From Flavobacterium defluvii (GTDB lineage Bacteria > Bacteroidota > Bacteroidia > Flavobacteriales > Flavobacteriaceae), in the NCBI RefSeq assembly GCF_900129555.1, contig NZ_FQWC01000002.1, positions 124,001 to 188,000 of the forward strand: a stretch of DNA of 64,000 bases, given 5' to 3'. Positions 33,687 to 42,484 of this stretch are shown here, in pieces. Position 1 is the stretch's first letter. Each line of letters starts with the position of its first letter. The notes below the pieces were generated by a model. It searched no databases. It saw only the letters and a program-made list of their open reading frames with translations, and was not told the DNA's origin. The translations under genes and the position numbers were made by a program.

Positions 33687-35873
33687 ATGGAAATGGAACA
33701 GTTTTATTATGACAACAAAATTGTAAAAAAATTCATTTACGCCACTATTCTTTTTGGAGTTGTGGGTATGTTAGTGGGACTGACCTTAGCGGTTATGTAC
33801 CTTTTTCCCAATATGACAGACGGGATTTCATGGCTTAGTTATGGTCGTTTAAGGCCATTGCATACAAATGCCGTTATTTTTGCCTTTGTTGGGAATGCTT
33901 TTTTTGCAGGAATGTATTATTCAATGCAAAGATTACTAAAAGCAAGAATGTTTAGTGATTTTTTAAGTAATCTGCATTTTTGGGGCTGGCAGCTAATTAT
34001 TGTCGCTGCTGCAATCACATTACCATTAGGGTATACTTCTTCAAAGGAATATGCTGAACTAGAATGGCCGATTGATATTGCCATAGCGTTAATTTGGGTA
34101 GTAATGGGAATCAATATGATAGGTACAATGCTTCGTAGAAGAGAACGACACTTGTATGTAGCTATTTGGTTTTATCTGGCTACGTTTGTTACCGTTGCTG
34201 TACTTCATATTTTTAATAATATTGAAATTCCGGTTTCAGGATTAAAAAGTTACTCAGTTTATGCAGGTGTTCAGGATGCATTGGTACAATGGTGGTATGG
34301 CCACAATGCAGTTGCTTTTTTCTTAACAACCCCATTCTTAGGGTTAATGTATTACTTTGTTCCTAAAATCGCAAATCGACCAATTTATTCATATAGATTA
34401 TCCATAATTCACTTTTGGTCATTAATATTTATATATATCTGGGCTGGACCACACCATTTATTATATTCAGCATTGCCAAACTGGGCACAAAATTTAGGTG
34501 TTGCATTTTCAGTAATGCTTATTGCTCCATCTTGGGGAGGTATGATCAACGGACTTTTAACTTTAAGAGGTGCTTGGGATAAAGTTCGTGAAGAGCCAGT
34601 TTTAAAATTCTTTGTTGTAGCAATTACAGGTTACGGAATGGCGACCTTTGAAGGACCAATGTTATCTCTTAAAAACGTAAATGCTATTGCGCACTACACT
34701 GATTGGATCGTAGCTCACGTACACGTAGGAGCTTTGGCCTGGAACGGATTTATGTCATTTGCTATCATTTATTGGTTAATTCCACGAATGACAAAAACGA
34801 ATTTGTTTTCTAAGAAATTGGCAAATTTCCATTTCTGGATTGGTACTTTAGGTATTATTATTTATACAATTCCGTTATATGTAGCTGGTTTTCAACAAGC
34901 CTCAATGTGGAAACAATTTAATCCGGATGGAACTTTAACTTACGGAAACTTCCTTGAAACTGTAACGGCTATTATGCCAATGTATTGGATGAGAGCTATT
35001 GGTGGTAGTTTGTACTTAATTGGAATGCTGACATTGGTTTATAATATCATTATGACGGTTAGAGCCGGGGAAACAATTGAAGATGAATTAGCGCAGGCTC
35101 CGGCTTTACAAAAAATTAGCAGTAATAGATTAAGCGGAGAAAAATTTCATTCATGGTTAGAAAGAAAACCAATTCAGTTAACTATTCTGGCTACAATTGC
35201 TATTCTAATTGGAGGGATTATTCAGATAGTACCAACGATCATGGTAAAATCAAATATCCCAACTATTTCAAGCGTAAAACCATATACACCATTGGAACTT
35301 GAAGGACGTGATTTATATATCAGAGAAGGATGCGTAGGGTGTCACTCACAATCAGTTCGTCCTTTCAGAAGTGAAGTTGAACGTTACGGAGTTCAGTCAA
35401 AGGCTGGAGAATTTGTTTATGATCATCCATTCTTATGGGGATCAAAACGTACCGGACCAGATTTATTAAGAGTAGGTGGTAAATACAATGACAACTGGCA
35501 CTTTAACCATATGTGGAATCCTCAAAGTACATCAGCAGGGTCAATTATGCCAGGTTACAAATGGTTATTTGATAATAAACCTTTGGATGTTTCATTGACA
35601 CAGAAGAAAATGAACGCAATGATTTCGCTTGGAGTTCCTTACTCAAAAGAAGATGTCGAAAATGCACAAAAAACATTAAGGAATCAGGCGCTTAAAATCG
35701 AAAAAAGCTTAGAAAATGATCCTGATTATGTAAAAAGTTATGAGGAAAGCCGTAAAAAAGCTGTTGCAAAAGGAGAAAAATTTGTTCCGATGAATGAAAG
35801 AGAAATTGTTGCTTTGATTGCTTATATACAAAGACTTGGTACTGATATTAAAGTAAAAGAAACTTCTAAATAA
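33687..35873 (+). CDS. ccoN: cbb3-type cytochrome c oxidase, fused CcoN-CcoO subunit
   Basis: Catalytic core of the high-affinity terminal oxidase, 728 residues. The first part (about 1-480) is CcoN: 12 or so membrane helices with heme and CuB histidines in RLRPLHTNAVIFAF, WWYGHNAVAFFLT, GPHHLLYS and HVHVGALAWNGF. The C-terminal part (about 530-728) is CcoO: heme c motif CVGCH starting at residue 549, preceded by GRDLYIREG and followed by SQSVRPFRSEVERYG and the methionine region SIMPGYKWL. The fusion of subunits I and II is characteristic of Bacteroidota. Confidence 0.96.
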   Translation: MEMEQFYYDNKIVKKFIYATILFGVVGMLVGLTLAVMYLFPNMTDGISWLSYGRLRPLHTNAVIFAFVGNAFFAGMYYSMQRLLKARMFSDFLSNLHFWGWQLIIVAAAITLPLGYTSSKEYAELEWPIDIAIALIWVVMGINMIGTMLRRRERHLYVAIWFYLATFVTVAVLHIFNNIEIPVSGLKSYSVYAGVQDALVQWWYGHNAVAFFLTTPFLGLMYYFVPKIANRPIYSYRLSIIHFWSLIFIYIWAGPHHLLYSALPNWAQNLGVAFSVMLIAPSWGGMINGLLTLRGAWDKVREEPVLKFFVVAITGYGMATFEGPMLSLKNVNAIAHYTDWIVAHVHVGALAWNGFMSFAIIYWLIPRMTKTNLFSKKLANFHFWIGTLGIIIYTIPLYVAGFQQASMWKQFNPDGTLTYGNFLETVTAIMPMYWMRAIGGSLYLIGMLTLVYNIIMTVRAGETIEDELAQAPALQKISSNRLSGEKFHSWLERKPIQLTILATIAILIGGIIQIVPTIMVKSNIPTISSVKPYTPLELEGRDLYIREGCVGCHSQSVRPFRSEVERYGVQSKAGEFVYDHPFLWGSKRTGPDLLRVGGKYNDNWHFNHMWNPQSTSAGSIMPGYKWLFDNKPLDVSLTQKKMNAMISLGVPYSKEDVENAQKTLRNQALKIEKSLENDPDYVKSYEESRKKAVAKGEKFVPMNEREIVALIAYIQRLGTDIKVKETSK

Positions 35874-35880
35874 CAGCATT

Positions 35881-36075
35881 ATGTTTGAACAAATAAAACA
35901 CAATATGGAAACGATATCGGGTGTAGAAATTTACCCGATACTTTCCCTCTTGATTTTCTTCTTCTTTTTTGTCGGATTAGGTTTTTGGGTCTTTTCATAT
36001 AAGAAAGATAAAATTAAGGAAATGAGTAATATACCTTTAGATGAAGGACTTAGTATAATTTCAAAAGATAGATAA
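35881..36075 (+). CDS. ccoQ: CcoQ-like small subunit of cbb3 oxidase
   Basis: A 64-residue single-span protein (helix about 18-40, IYPILSLLIFFFFFVGLGFWVFSY) with a charged tail ending in IPLDEG, a pattern of CcoQ/FixQ. CcoQ stabilises the oxidase complex. It lies between ccoNO and ccoP, one base from the latter. Confidence 0.85.
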   Translation: MFEQIKHNMETISGVEIYPILSLLIFFFFFVGLGFWVFSYKKDKIKEMSNIPLDEGLSIISKDR

Positions 36076-36076
36076 A

Positions 36077-37015
36077 ATGAAAAAGTTTTTCCCAGTATAT
36101 GTTAGAGTACCGTTGATTTTCTTCATCGTATTTGCTTTGATGGAATTTTTTATAGACTCGGGCGACAGACCTGCTTTTATAAAATATCCAATGGTATCTG
36201 TCTTTTTGTTCGTTTTCTTATTTATTTTAATTGCTATTGAGGTTACGCTAAGTGCTGTAAACAGAGTGATGTATCAATTAATGTCACCAGAAGAAAAGGC
36301 AAAATTAGAATACGAAAATAGTTTAAGTATAAAAGAAAGTGCATGGTTCAAAGAGTTAATGCACAGACTTACTAAAACTGAACCCATGTCTAAAGAAGCT
36401 GATTTATTAATGGATCATGATTATGACGGAATTAAAGAGCTTGATAATAATTTACCACCATGGTGGGTATATTTATTCTATATCTGTATCATTTTTGGAG
36501 TAATCTATGTAGCCCGCTACGAATTATTTGGTGGCGATAATCAGGAGACAGAGCTGAAAAAAGAAATGGCTCAGGCAAAAATTGATGTTGAAGAATACCT
36601 AAAAACCGCACCGGATTTAATGGATGAAAAAACAGTTGTTTTGTTGACCGATGCACCAAGTTTAGCCGAAGGAAAAGAAATTTTTGCAAACAATTGCGCT
36701 GCTTGCCACAGAGCTGATGCCGGAGGACAAATTGGACCAAATCTGACGGATGATCATTGGATTTTAGGAGGAGGAATTAAAAATGTATTCCATACGATAA
36801 CAAATGGAGGACGTGACGGAAAAGGGATGGTTTCGTGGAAAACAAATGGTATGAAACCAAAAGAAATTCAGAAAGTTGCGAGTTACATTTTGTCCCTGCA
36901 AGGAAGTAATCCAAAAGATCCAAAAGCGCCAGAAGGTGAAATTTGGGTTGATGACAGCGCACCCAAAAAAGATACCGCTGCAAATGCAAAAGATACCACA
37001 GAAGTTAAAAAATAA
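36077..37015 (+). CDS. ccoP: cbb3 oxidase CcoP subunit with a single heme c
   Basis: A 312-residue membrane-anchored cytochrome c. N-terminal helices (about 8-27 and 33-55) and the NNLPPWWVYLFYICIIFGVIY span are typical of CcoP. The cytochrome domain has one heme motif, CAACH at residues 207-211, followed by IGPNLTDDHWILGGG and GMVSWK. Proteobacterial CcoP usually carries two hemes c; only one is present here, as in other Bacteroidota. The tail is Lys/Asp/Ala-rich. It lies 10 bases upstream of ccoG. Confidence 0.93.
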   Translation: MKKFFPVYVRVPLIFFIVFALMEFFIDSGDRPAFIKYPMVSVFLFVFLFILIAIEVTLSAVNRVMYQLMSPEEKAKLEYENSLSIKESAWFKELMHRLTKTEPMSKEADLLMDHDYDGIKELDNNLPPWWVYLFYICIIFGVIYVARYELFGGDNQETELKKEMAQAKIDVEEYLKTAPDLMDEKTVVLLTDAPSLAEGKEIFANNCAACHRADAGGQIGPNLTDDHWILGGGIKNVFHTITNGGRDGKGMVSWKTNGMKPKEIQKVASYILSLQGSNPKDPKAPEGEIWVDDSAPKKDTAANAKDTTEVKK

Positions 37016-37025
37016 TTAGAATATC

Positions 37026-38444
37026 ATGTCAAATTTACCAGACGAAGCTTTTAGAGATACCATCGGAACAATAGATGAAGGTGGTAAAAGGAAATTTATT
37101 TTTCCCAAAAAACCGTCTGGTAAATTTTATGATTACAGAAAAATTGTCAGCTACATCTTATTGGCAATTTTATTTATAAATCCGTTTATTAAAGTAAACG
37201 GAAACCAGTTTATGATGTTCAATATTATTGAACGCCGTTTTAATATCTTCGGATTTCCCTTTTGGCCGCAAGATTTTTACCTCTTCGTAATTTCAATGCT
37301 TGTAGGCGTTGTATTTATCATTTTATTTACTGTTGTTTTTGGCCGGATATTTTGTGGATGGATCTGCCCGCAGACCATTTTTTTAGAAATGGTTTTCCGC
37401 AGAATAGAATATTGGATCGATGGAGACCGCGGTTCTCAATCACGTTTAGCAAGACAGGAATGGAATGCCGAGAAAATTAGAAAAAGATTGATTAAATGGA
37501 CGATTTTTTTCATAATATCTTTTGCTATCGCAAATATCTTTTTAGCTTATTTAGTTGGTAGTGATGCATTATTGTTGATGATCGAACAAGGACCAATAAA
37601 TCAGGCAAGTAATTTTATTGCACTTTTAATTTTTACCGGGGTTTTCTACTTTGTTTTTGTATGGTTCCGTGAACAGGTTTGCATAATTGCCTGTCCTTAT
37701 GGAAGATTACAAGGCGTTCTTTTGGACAACAAATCTATTAACGTTGCTTATGACTTTGTTAGAGGAGAAAAAGAAGAGGGAAGAGCAAAATTTAATAAAA
37801 AAGAAGACAGGGCTTTAACCGGAAAAGGAGATTGTATCGATTGTCTTCAATGTGTTCATGTCTGTCCAATGGGAATTGACATCAGAAACGGAACTCAGCT
37901 AGAATGCACAAATTGTACAGCCTGTATTGACGAATGTGATCATATAATGGAAAGCGTAGGATTGCCAAAAGGACTTATTCGTTATGCTTCTGAAGACGAA
38001 ATTGTCAAAAAAGAGCCTTTTAAGTTTACTGCAAGAATGAAAGGTTACTCTGCAGTCTTACTTATTTTGTTGAGCATTTTTGTTGGAATGTTATTTTTAA
38101 GAACAAATGTTCAGGCTGTAATTTTACGTTTACCAGGACAGCTTTTTCAGCATAAAGGTGATAAAATCAGCAATGTTTATACCTATAAAATTGTCAACAA
38201 GACAATGAAAGATTACAAGGATATCCATTTTAAACTAATCGACCAAAAAGGAGAAATTAAGAATGTTGGAAAACAACATTTTAAAATAACAAAAGAAGGA
38301 ATTTCTCAAGGAACATTATTCATAGAAATAGATGAAGTTTTGTTAGAAAGTGATAAAACCAATTTAAAAATTGGTGTTTATAATGGAAATGAACTTCTCG
38401 AAACTACCAAAACAAATTTTTTAGGACCACGAAGTTTTAATTAA
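37026..38444 (+). CDS. ccoG: cbb3 oxidase assembly protein CcoG (FixG, 4Fe-4S)
   Basis: A 472-residue membrane Fe-S protein that reduces Cu(II) to Cu(I) for oxidase maturation. Membrane helices (first about 40-58) surround CGWICPQTIFLEMVFRRIEYW, the conserved CcoG segment. The ferredoxin part has CIDCLQCVHVCPMGIDIRNG and CTNCTACIDECDHIM, giving two 4Fe-4S clusters. The C-terminal periplasmic part is an Ig-like fold (FixG_C). It follows ccoP and precedes ccoH in the operon. Confidence 0.95.
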   Translation: MSNLPDEAFRDTIGTIDEGGKRKFIFPKKPSGKFYDYRKIVSYILLAILFINPFIKVNGNQFMMFNIIERRFNIFGFPFWPQDFYLFVISMLVGVVFIILFTVVFGRIFCGWICPQTIFLEMVFRRIEYWIDGDRGSQSRLARQEWNAEKIRKRLIKWTIFFIISFAIANIFLAYLVGSDALLLMIEQGPINQASNFIALLIFTGVFYFVFVWFREQVCIIACPYGRLQGVLLDNKSINVAYDFVRGEKEEGRAKFNKKEDRALTGKGDCIDCLQCVHVCPMGIDIRNGTQLECTNCTACIDECDHIMESVGLPKGLIRYASEDEIVKKEPFKFTARMKGYSAVLLILLSIFVGMLFLRTNVQAVILRLPGQLFQHKGDKISNVYTYKIVNKTMKDYKDIHFKLIDQKGEIKNVGKQHFKITKEGISQGTLFIEIDEVLLESDKTNLKIGVYNGNELLETTKTNFLGPRSFN

Positions 38445-38456
38445 AATATATACATC

Positions 38457-38906
38457 ATGAAAATTAATTGGGGAACAGGAATCGTCATTGCATTTGCATT
38501 GTTTATGACCTTTATTTTATATTTTGTTTTTGAAGTACAATCAAACAGCAAATACGACAATGATTTGGTTGTAGAAGAATATTACAAACATGATACACAT
38601 TTTCAGGAAGAAATGGCCCGAATTCAAAATGCTCATGATTTACAGCATAAGCCTTCAATAAAATTTGAAGAAGAAGGCGTAAAAGTTACTTTTCCTGCCA
38701 CTTTTGAAAGTGATAAGATTAAAGGAAATATTTTGTTGTACAGACCTTCAAATAAAAAATTTGACTTTAATACACAAATCGCATTAACTAATTCTTCAAT
38801 AGTTATTCCACATAAAAAACTAATTAAAGGACGCTGGGATGTAAACATGGAATGGCAGTATGAAGGTAAAAAATATCTAACAAAAGAAGTTATCTACGTA
38901 AATTGA
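38457..38906 (+). CDS. ccoH: CcoH/FixH family oxidase assembly protein
   Basis: A 149-residue protein with one N-terminal membrane helix (about 8-28, INWGTGIVIAFALFMTFILYFVFEV) and a periplasmic domain with VVEEYYKHDTHFQEE, the FixH signature. It is needed for cbb3 assembly or stability. It starts 12 bases after ccoG and closes the operon before the repeat region. Confidence 0.92.
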   Translation: MKINWGTGIVIAFALFMTFILYFVFEVQSNSKYDNDLVVEEYYKHDTHFQEEMARIQNAHDLQHKPSIKFEEEGVKVTFPATFESDKIKGNILLYRPSNKKFDFNTQIALTNSSIVIPHKKLIKGRWDVNMEWQYEGKKYLTKEVIYVN

Positions 38907-38929
38907 TTTAGTCTTTTTTGTGTAAAACG

Positions 38930-39247
38930 TATAGTCCCTACGGGACATTAGAGCGTTTAGGTTTTTGTATCTACCGTTATTTAATCTCTACGAGATAAGC
39001 TAAAACAATATTAGCTAATGTTTATGACTGGTAAATGTTTTATTAGCAGTAACTTAGATAGAAACGAATTAAATTTTCAATTAGAATAAAAATGCTTCAT
39101 TAGGGCAACATATCGGTGAAAACGAATGTTGATGAAAATATAAATTATAATAACGATAATATGTTCCGTTAGGAGCAGCATATTGGTAGAAAAATTAGGA
39201 GGCAAAATAAAAATGTCCCGTAGGGACTATACAATATCGATGAATAA
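38930..39247. repeat. TCCCTACGGGA repeat cluster with inverted ends
   Basis: The 364-base gap between ccoH and the SafE-like gene has no supported gene. Exact 20-base inverted arms lie at 38930-38949 (TATAGTCCCTACGGGACATT) and 39212-39231. Between them are degenerate copies of a unit of the form TTAGGRNCA-CATATYGGTGAAAA, for example at about 39101-39122 and 39169-39192; the right arm itself continues into a third copy (TATCGATGAAT). A further CTCTACGAGAT palindrome lies near 38986. No ORF, rRNA or tRNA was recognised. Similar units occur widely in Bacteroidota intergenic DNA. Confidence 0.7.
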
Positions 39248-39270
39248 TTTGATAAATTAAAAATATAAAA

Positions 39271-39972
39271 ATGTTATTTTCAGCTCTCATATTAGGTCTT
39301 ATAAGCAGTCTGCATTGCGTTGGAATGTGTGGGCCTATTGCTATGATGCTTCCTGTGGATCATCAAAATGAAGCTAAAAAAGTAACTCAGATTATCACAT
39401 ATCATTTCGGAAGATTAATCGCTTACTCAACAATTGGTTTGATTTTCGGATTATTAGGAAGAGGATTTTTCTTGGCCGGAATGCAGCAAAAAATGTCTAT
39501 TTTTATTGGAATTGCGATGATACTAATTGTTCTAATTCCCGAAAAAATATTCTCTAAATACAATTTCTCGAAACCTGTTTATAAAATTATAGCAAACATA
39601 AAATCAGGCTTAGGAAATCAGTTTAAAAAGAAAAGCTATAAATCTCTTTTTACAATTGGATTATTAAACGGGTTTTTACCTTGCGGAATGGTATATGTTG
39701 CTTTATTTGGAGCAATTGCAATGCAAAGTGCAGGCTTTGGAGTTTTGTATATGTTATTATACGGATTAGGAACAATTCCTTTAATGACAATTGTAGTGTA
39801 TGTTCATTCATTATTAAAACTGCCATTTCGAAATAAGATTCAAAAAGCTATTCCGTATGTTGCAGTAATTATTGGAATCTTATTTATTCTAAGAGGTTTA
39901 GGATTAGGAATTCCCTATTTATCTCCTTCAAATATGAGTTTGTTTGTTCAGGGAGCTCCTAACTGTCATTAA
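39271..39972 (+). CDS. Sulfite exporter TauE/SafE family protein (cbb3-linked)
   Basis: A 233-residue inner-membrane protein with about six helices. LGLISSLHCVGMCGPIAMMLP at the N-terminus and LLNGFLPCGMVYVALFGAIAMQSA in the middle are the paired conserved half-repeats, each carrying cysteine (HCVGMCG, LPCG), as in the SafE/CcdA-like group. In many genomes this gene is next to cbb3 oxidase genes and is thought to help copper or thiol chemistry of assembly. It overlaps the stop of hemN by four bases on the opposite strand. Confidence 0.85.
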   Translation: MLFSALILGLISSLHCVGMCGPIAMMLPVDHQNEAKKVTQIITYHFGRLIAYSTIGLIFGLLGRGFFLAGMQQKMSIFIGIAMILIVLIPEKIFSKYNFSKPVYKIIANIKSGLGNQFKKKSYKSLFTIGLLNGFLPCGMVYVALFGAIAMQSAGFGVLYMLLYGLGTIPLMTIVVYVHSLLKLPFRNKIQKAIPYVAVIIGILFILRGLGLGIPYLSPSNMSLFVQGAPNCH

Positions 39973-41333
39973 ACCGTCATCGAAAACAAATTAGTTTCTG
40001 GTGATTTTCTTTTTAAATGCAAATCAAAAGCCATACAGATGTTACGAACAAATGGTCTTCCGGCTTCAGTAATTTTAATTTTATTTTCTTTAATTACAAT
40101 TAATTGATCGTTTACAATTTCTTTTAAAGAAGCTAAAACTTCAGGAAGTTCTTTAAAATATAGAAAATCATTATTCCACGAAGTTTCCAGATCGCAGGTT
40201 AAGTTCAAAATGTGTTTTCTTATAATTAGATCTTCACCGGTTAAAATATGTCCTTTTACAACCGGCAGCTGATTCCATTCTAATAATTGATAATAATCTT
40301 CCAGATTTTTGGTGTTTTGGGCAAAGCCATACCAGCTGTCACTAATAGAAGAAACACCTAAGCCAATCATAAGCTGTGTTTTAGAAGCACTGTAGCCCAT
40401 AAAATTTCTATGAAGTGTTTTGTTTTCTACAGATAGAAATAAACTGTCAGATTTCAAAGCAAAATGATCCATTCCAATTTCGTGGTAACCATTTGCAGAA
40501 AGCAATTGTTTTCCGGTTTCATAAAGTTTTCTTTTTTCAGAATCTTTAGGCAGGTTTTCTTCATTGAATCCACGCTGTCCGTTTCCTTTTATCCAGGGTA
40601 CATGTGCGTAACTGTAAAAAGCTAACCGATCTGGTTTTAAAGAATTTGTTTTTTCAACGGTATCAATTACGTCTTCAATTGTTTGAAAAGGAAGACCAAA
40701 TATAATATCGTGTCCAATAGATGTATAACCAATTTCTTTTGCCCAAAAAGTTACTTTGGCAACATTATGAAAAGGCTGAATACGATTGATGGCTTTTTGT
40801 ACTTTTTCTGAATAATCCTGAACACCAAAACTTACCCTGCGGAAGCCTAGATTGTATAATTTTTTAAGCTGTTCGTAAGTCGTATTATTTGGATGTCCTT
40901 CAAAACTAAATTCATGATTTTCTGCTTTATTTGAAAAACTAAAGATACCATTAATGAGATTCTCTAAATTATCAGATGAAAAAAAAGTTGGCGTTCCTCC
41001 GCCCAAATGGATCTCTTTAATAATTGGTTTTTCGGGCAATAAGTTACAGTATAAACTCCATTCTTTTAAAAGCGCCTGAATATATTTTTCCTCAACAGAA
41101 TGATTTTTTGTAATTCGTTTATTGCATCCGCAGAAAGTACACATGCTTTCGCAAAAAGGCAAATGAATGTATAAACTTATTCCGTTTTGAGAATTGCTTT
41201 CTGAAAATGTTTTTTCAAAAGATAATTTCCATTCTTCTATAGTAAAACTATCTTCATTCCAATAAGGGACCGTTGGATAACTTGTATATCTGGGACCTGG
41301 AACATTATATTTCTGGGTTAATGAAATTTTCAT
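39969..41333 (-). CDS. hemN: Oxygen-independent coproporphyrinogen III oxidase
   Basis: Radical SAM enzyme that makes protoporphyrinogen IX for heme without oxygen. The 454-residue protein begins with KYNVPGPRYTSYPTVPYW, has the 4Fe-4S motif CESMCTFC (residues 61-68) followed by GCNKR, then HLGGGTPTF. C-terminal residues contain the HemN domain (GLGVSSISDSW). The ATG at 41333 is chosen over the in-frame ATG at 41354, because the latter is directly beside the -7 element and would lie at or above the transcript start. A Fnr-like box at -40 predicts anaerobic induction. Confidence 0.94.
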   Translation of the reverse strand: MKISLTQKYNVPGPRYTSYPTVPYWNEDSFTIEEWKLSFEKTFSESNSQNGISLYIHLPFCESMCTFCGCNKRITKNHSVEEKYIQALLKEWSLYCNLLPEKPIIKEIHLGGGTPTFFSSDNLENLINGIFSFSNKAENHEFSFEGHPNNTTYEQLKKLYNLGFRRVSFGVQDYSEKVQKAINRIQPFHNVAKVTFWAKEIGYTSIGHDIIFGLPFQTIEDVIDTVEKTNSLKPDRLAFYSYAHVPWIKGNGQRGFNEENLPKDSEKRKLYETGKQLLSANGYHEIGMDHFALKSDSLFLSVENKTLHRNFMGYSASKTQLMIGLGVSSISDSWYGFAQNTKNLEDYYQLLEWNQLPVVKGHILTGEDLIIRKHILNLTCDLETSWNNDFLYFKELPEVLASLKEIVNDQLIVIKENKIKITEAGRPFVRNICMAFDLHLKRKSPETNLFSMTV

Positions 41334-41354
41334 AAAGACGGATTTAGTTTTCAT

Positions 41355-41362
41355 CAAAATTA
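41355..41362 (-). promoter_or_regulatory. -7 element for hemN
   Basis: Minus strand TAATTTTG, 21 bases before the ATG at 41333, exact match to TAnnTTTG. Confidence 0.55.
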
Positions 41363-41384
41363 ATTCTTCAAAACCGGCTATAAA

Positions 41385-41398
41385 ATGACAAATATCAT
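41385..41398 (-). promoter_or_regulatory. Fnr-like box before hemN
   Basis: Minus strand ATGATATTTGTCAT (one base from a palindrome). Its centre (41391.5) is 33 bp from the -7 element centre (41358.5), identical to the ATPase and PAS gene spacing. Confidence 0.7.
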
Positions 41399-41401
41399 GT
41401 A

Positions 41402-41432
41402 GAAAAAAAAGAGACTCATAAAGAGCCTCTTT
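41402..41432 (-). terminator. Terminator after the 41456 gene
   Basis: Minus strand AGAGGCTC pairs with GAGTCTCT (one G-U pair), followed by a run of eight T. It lies directly upstream of the hemN Fnr-like box. Confidence 0.65.
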
Positions 41433-41455
41433 CTGCTGAATTAAATAACTAACAA

Positions 41456-41926
41456 TTATATAGAATCCTGAATGATTTTAAGCCATTTTTTCGCAAACAT
41501 ATGATCTTGATATGCACTTATTTGCTTAATGCGGTCATCATCAAAATCATAGAATGGAATTATTATTTTTCTCGAAGTTTCTCTGTCCTGAAATTCAAAA
41601 TCAATTTTTACAATAGTGTCAGAACTTCCTTCGGTTGTTAAAACCAATTTGCAGGATGAAACACTTTTTAAATCAACATAATTAGATTCCTGCTGGTTTG
41701 GATTAAAATTCATTAAAATGAATTTTCTGTTTTTGTGGTCAATGGTAAGCGTTTTATTGTTTTGAGATTCCGTCAAATCAAATTGTTCCGGATTATTTGG
41801 ATTGAATTTCTTTTTGATGTTTAAAATTCTTGATTTGTTTGCAGCGCTCGATCGTGCTGAAAAATAAATTGGAATGGCTACTATGATCGCAATCACAATA
41901 CCAATTATGGTTACACTTGTTTCCAT
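41456..41926 (-). CDS. Hypothetical single-span membrane protein
   Basis: A 156-residue protein, family not recognised. One N-terminal membrane helix (about 5-24, SVTIIGIVIAIIVAIPIYF) is followed by a hydrophilic domain of alternating strands (KTLTIDHKNRKFILMNF, CKLVLTTEG, IVKIDFEFQDR) and a C-terminal helix. The domain resembles a PH- or beta-sandwich pattern in outline only. Its own terminator suggests a monocistronic transcript. Confidence 0.7.
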   Translation of the reverse strand: METSVTIIGIVIAIIVAIPIYFSARSSAANKSRILNIKKKFNPNNPEQFDLTESQNNKTLTIDHKNRKFILMNFNPNQQESNYVDLKSVSSCKLVLTTEGSSDTIVKIDFEFQDRETSRKIIIPFYDFDDDRIKQISAYQDHMFAKKWLKIIQDSI

Positions 41927-42034
41927 GTTTTTAAAATTTGGTAAATAAATATGAAATGATAAACAGTTTCAGGATAGAAACAGTTTAAAGGTTTATGAAG
42001 AATTTCTTCTTCAAATCAAAATTTCATTATTTAA

Positions 42035-42382
42035 TTACCAGAAAAAATGGAAGGCGTAGAGCAATAATGAGATTTTTTTGCTCTGAGTAAAAAATTTATT
42101 GGTAAAGTTAAAAGTGAATTTTGCCGCTTTGTATTGCGGAATAACTTCAAGCAGAGAATCAAACCATTTGTGCGCAGCAAGATGATCTGTTTTAATGTTT
42201 GCAGCAAATTGATAACTGCCCTGCGGCTGAATAAATGCTGAAGAATCTGGAGTTTCTCTTGAAAAATTGGTGTCCGTTTTTTGACTTTCGATTTTTTGCA
42301 CAGGAAATTCGTTTGCCTGAGCGGCAAAAAATCCTATAATCAAAAGTGATATAAAAAGTATGGCTTTACGAATCCAATTCAT
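42035..42382 (-). CDS. Hypothetical exported protein
   Basis: A 115-residue protein with a signal peptide or anchor (KAILFISLLIIGFFAAQA, probable cleavage after AQA near residue 23) and no recognised domain. An overlapping frame (42031-42327) is less plausible because it lacks a signal and has no support. The exported product would be about 92 residues, with a hydrophobic, aromatic C-terminal end (LLLYAFHFFW). Function unknown. Confidence 0.6.
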   Translation of the reverse strand: MNWIRKAILFISLLIIGFFAAQANEFPVQKIESQKTDTNFSRETPDSSAFIQPQGSYQFAANIKTDHLAAHKWFDSLLEVIPQYKAAKFTFNFTNKFFTQSKKISLLLYAFHFFW

Positions 42383-42442
42383 GGCAGCGAATTTAGTTCA
42401 TAAAACACAATAAAAGAAATTTATAGTGCTAATTACTTCTTA

Positions 42443-42479
42443 AAAAAGTTTATCCTCAATTTGATGATTGAGGATAAAC
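42443..42479 (-). terminator. Terminator after the DoxX gene
   Basis: TTTATCCTCAAT and ATTGAGGATAAA (42449-42460 and 42467-42478) form a perfect 12-bp stem with a T-run on the minus strand. Confidence 0.8.
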
Positions 42480-42484
42480 AAAAT

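Noticed and set aside
38930..39247. CRISPR array or integron attC sites in the TCCCTACGGGA cluster
   Set aside because: Copies are few, degenerate and irregularly spaced, with no cas or integrase gene.
42031..42327. 98-codon frame overlapping the 42035 gene
   Set aside because: It shares most bases with the 115-codon frame that starts with a good signal peptide; no independent support.
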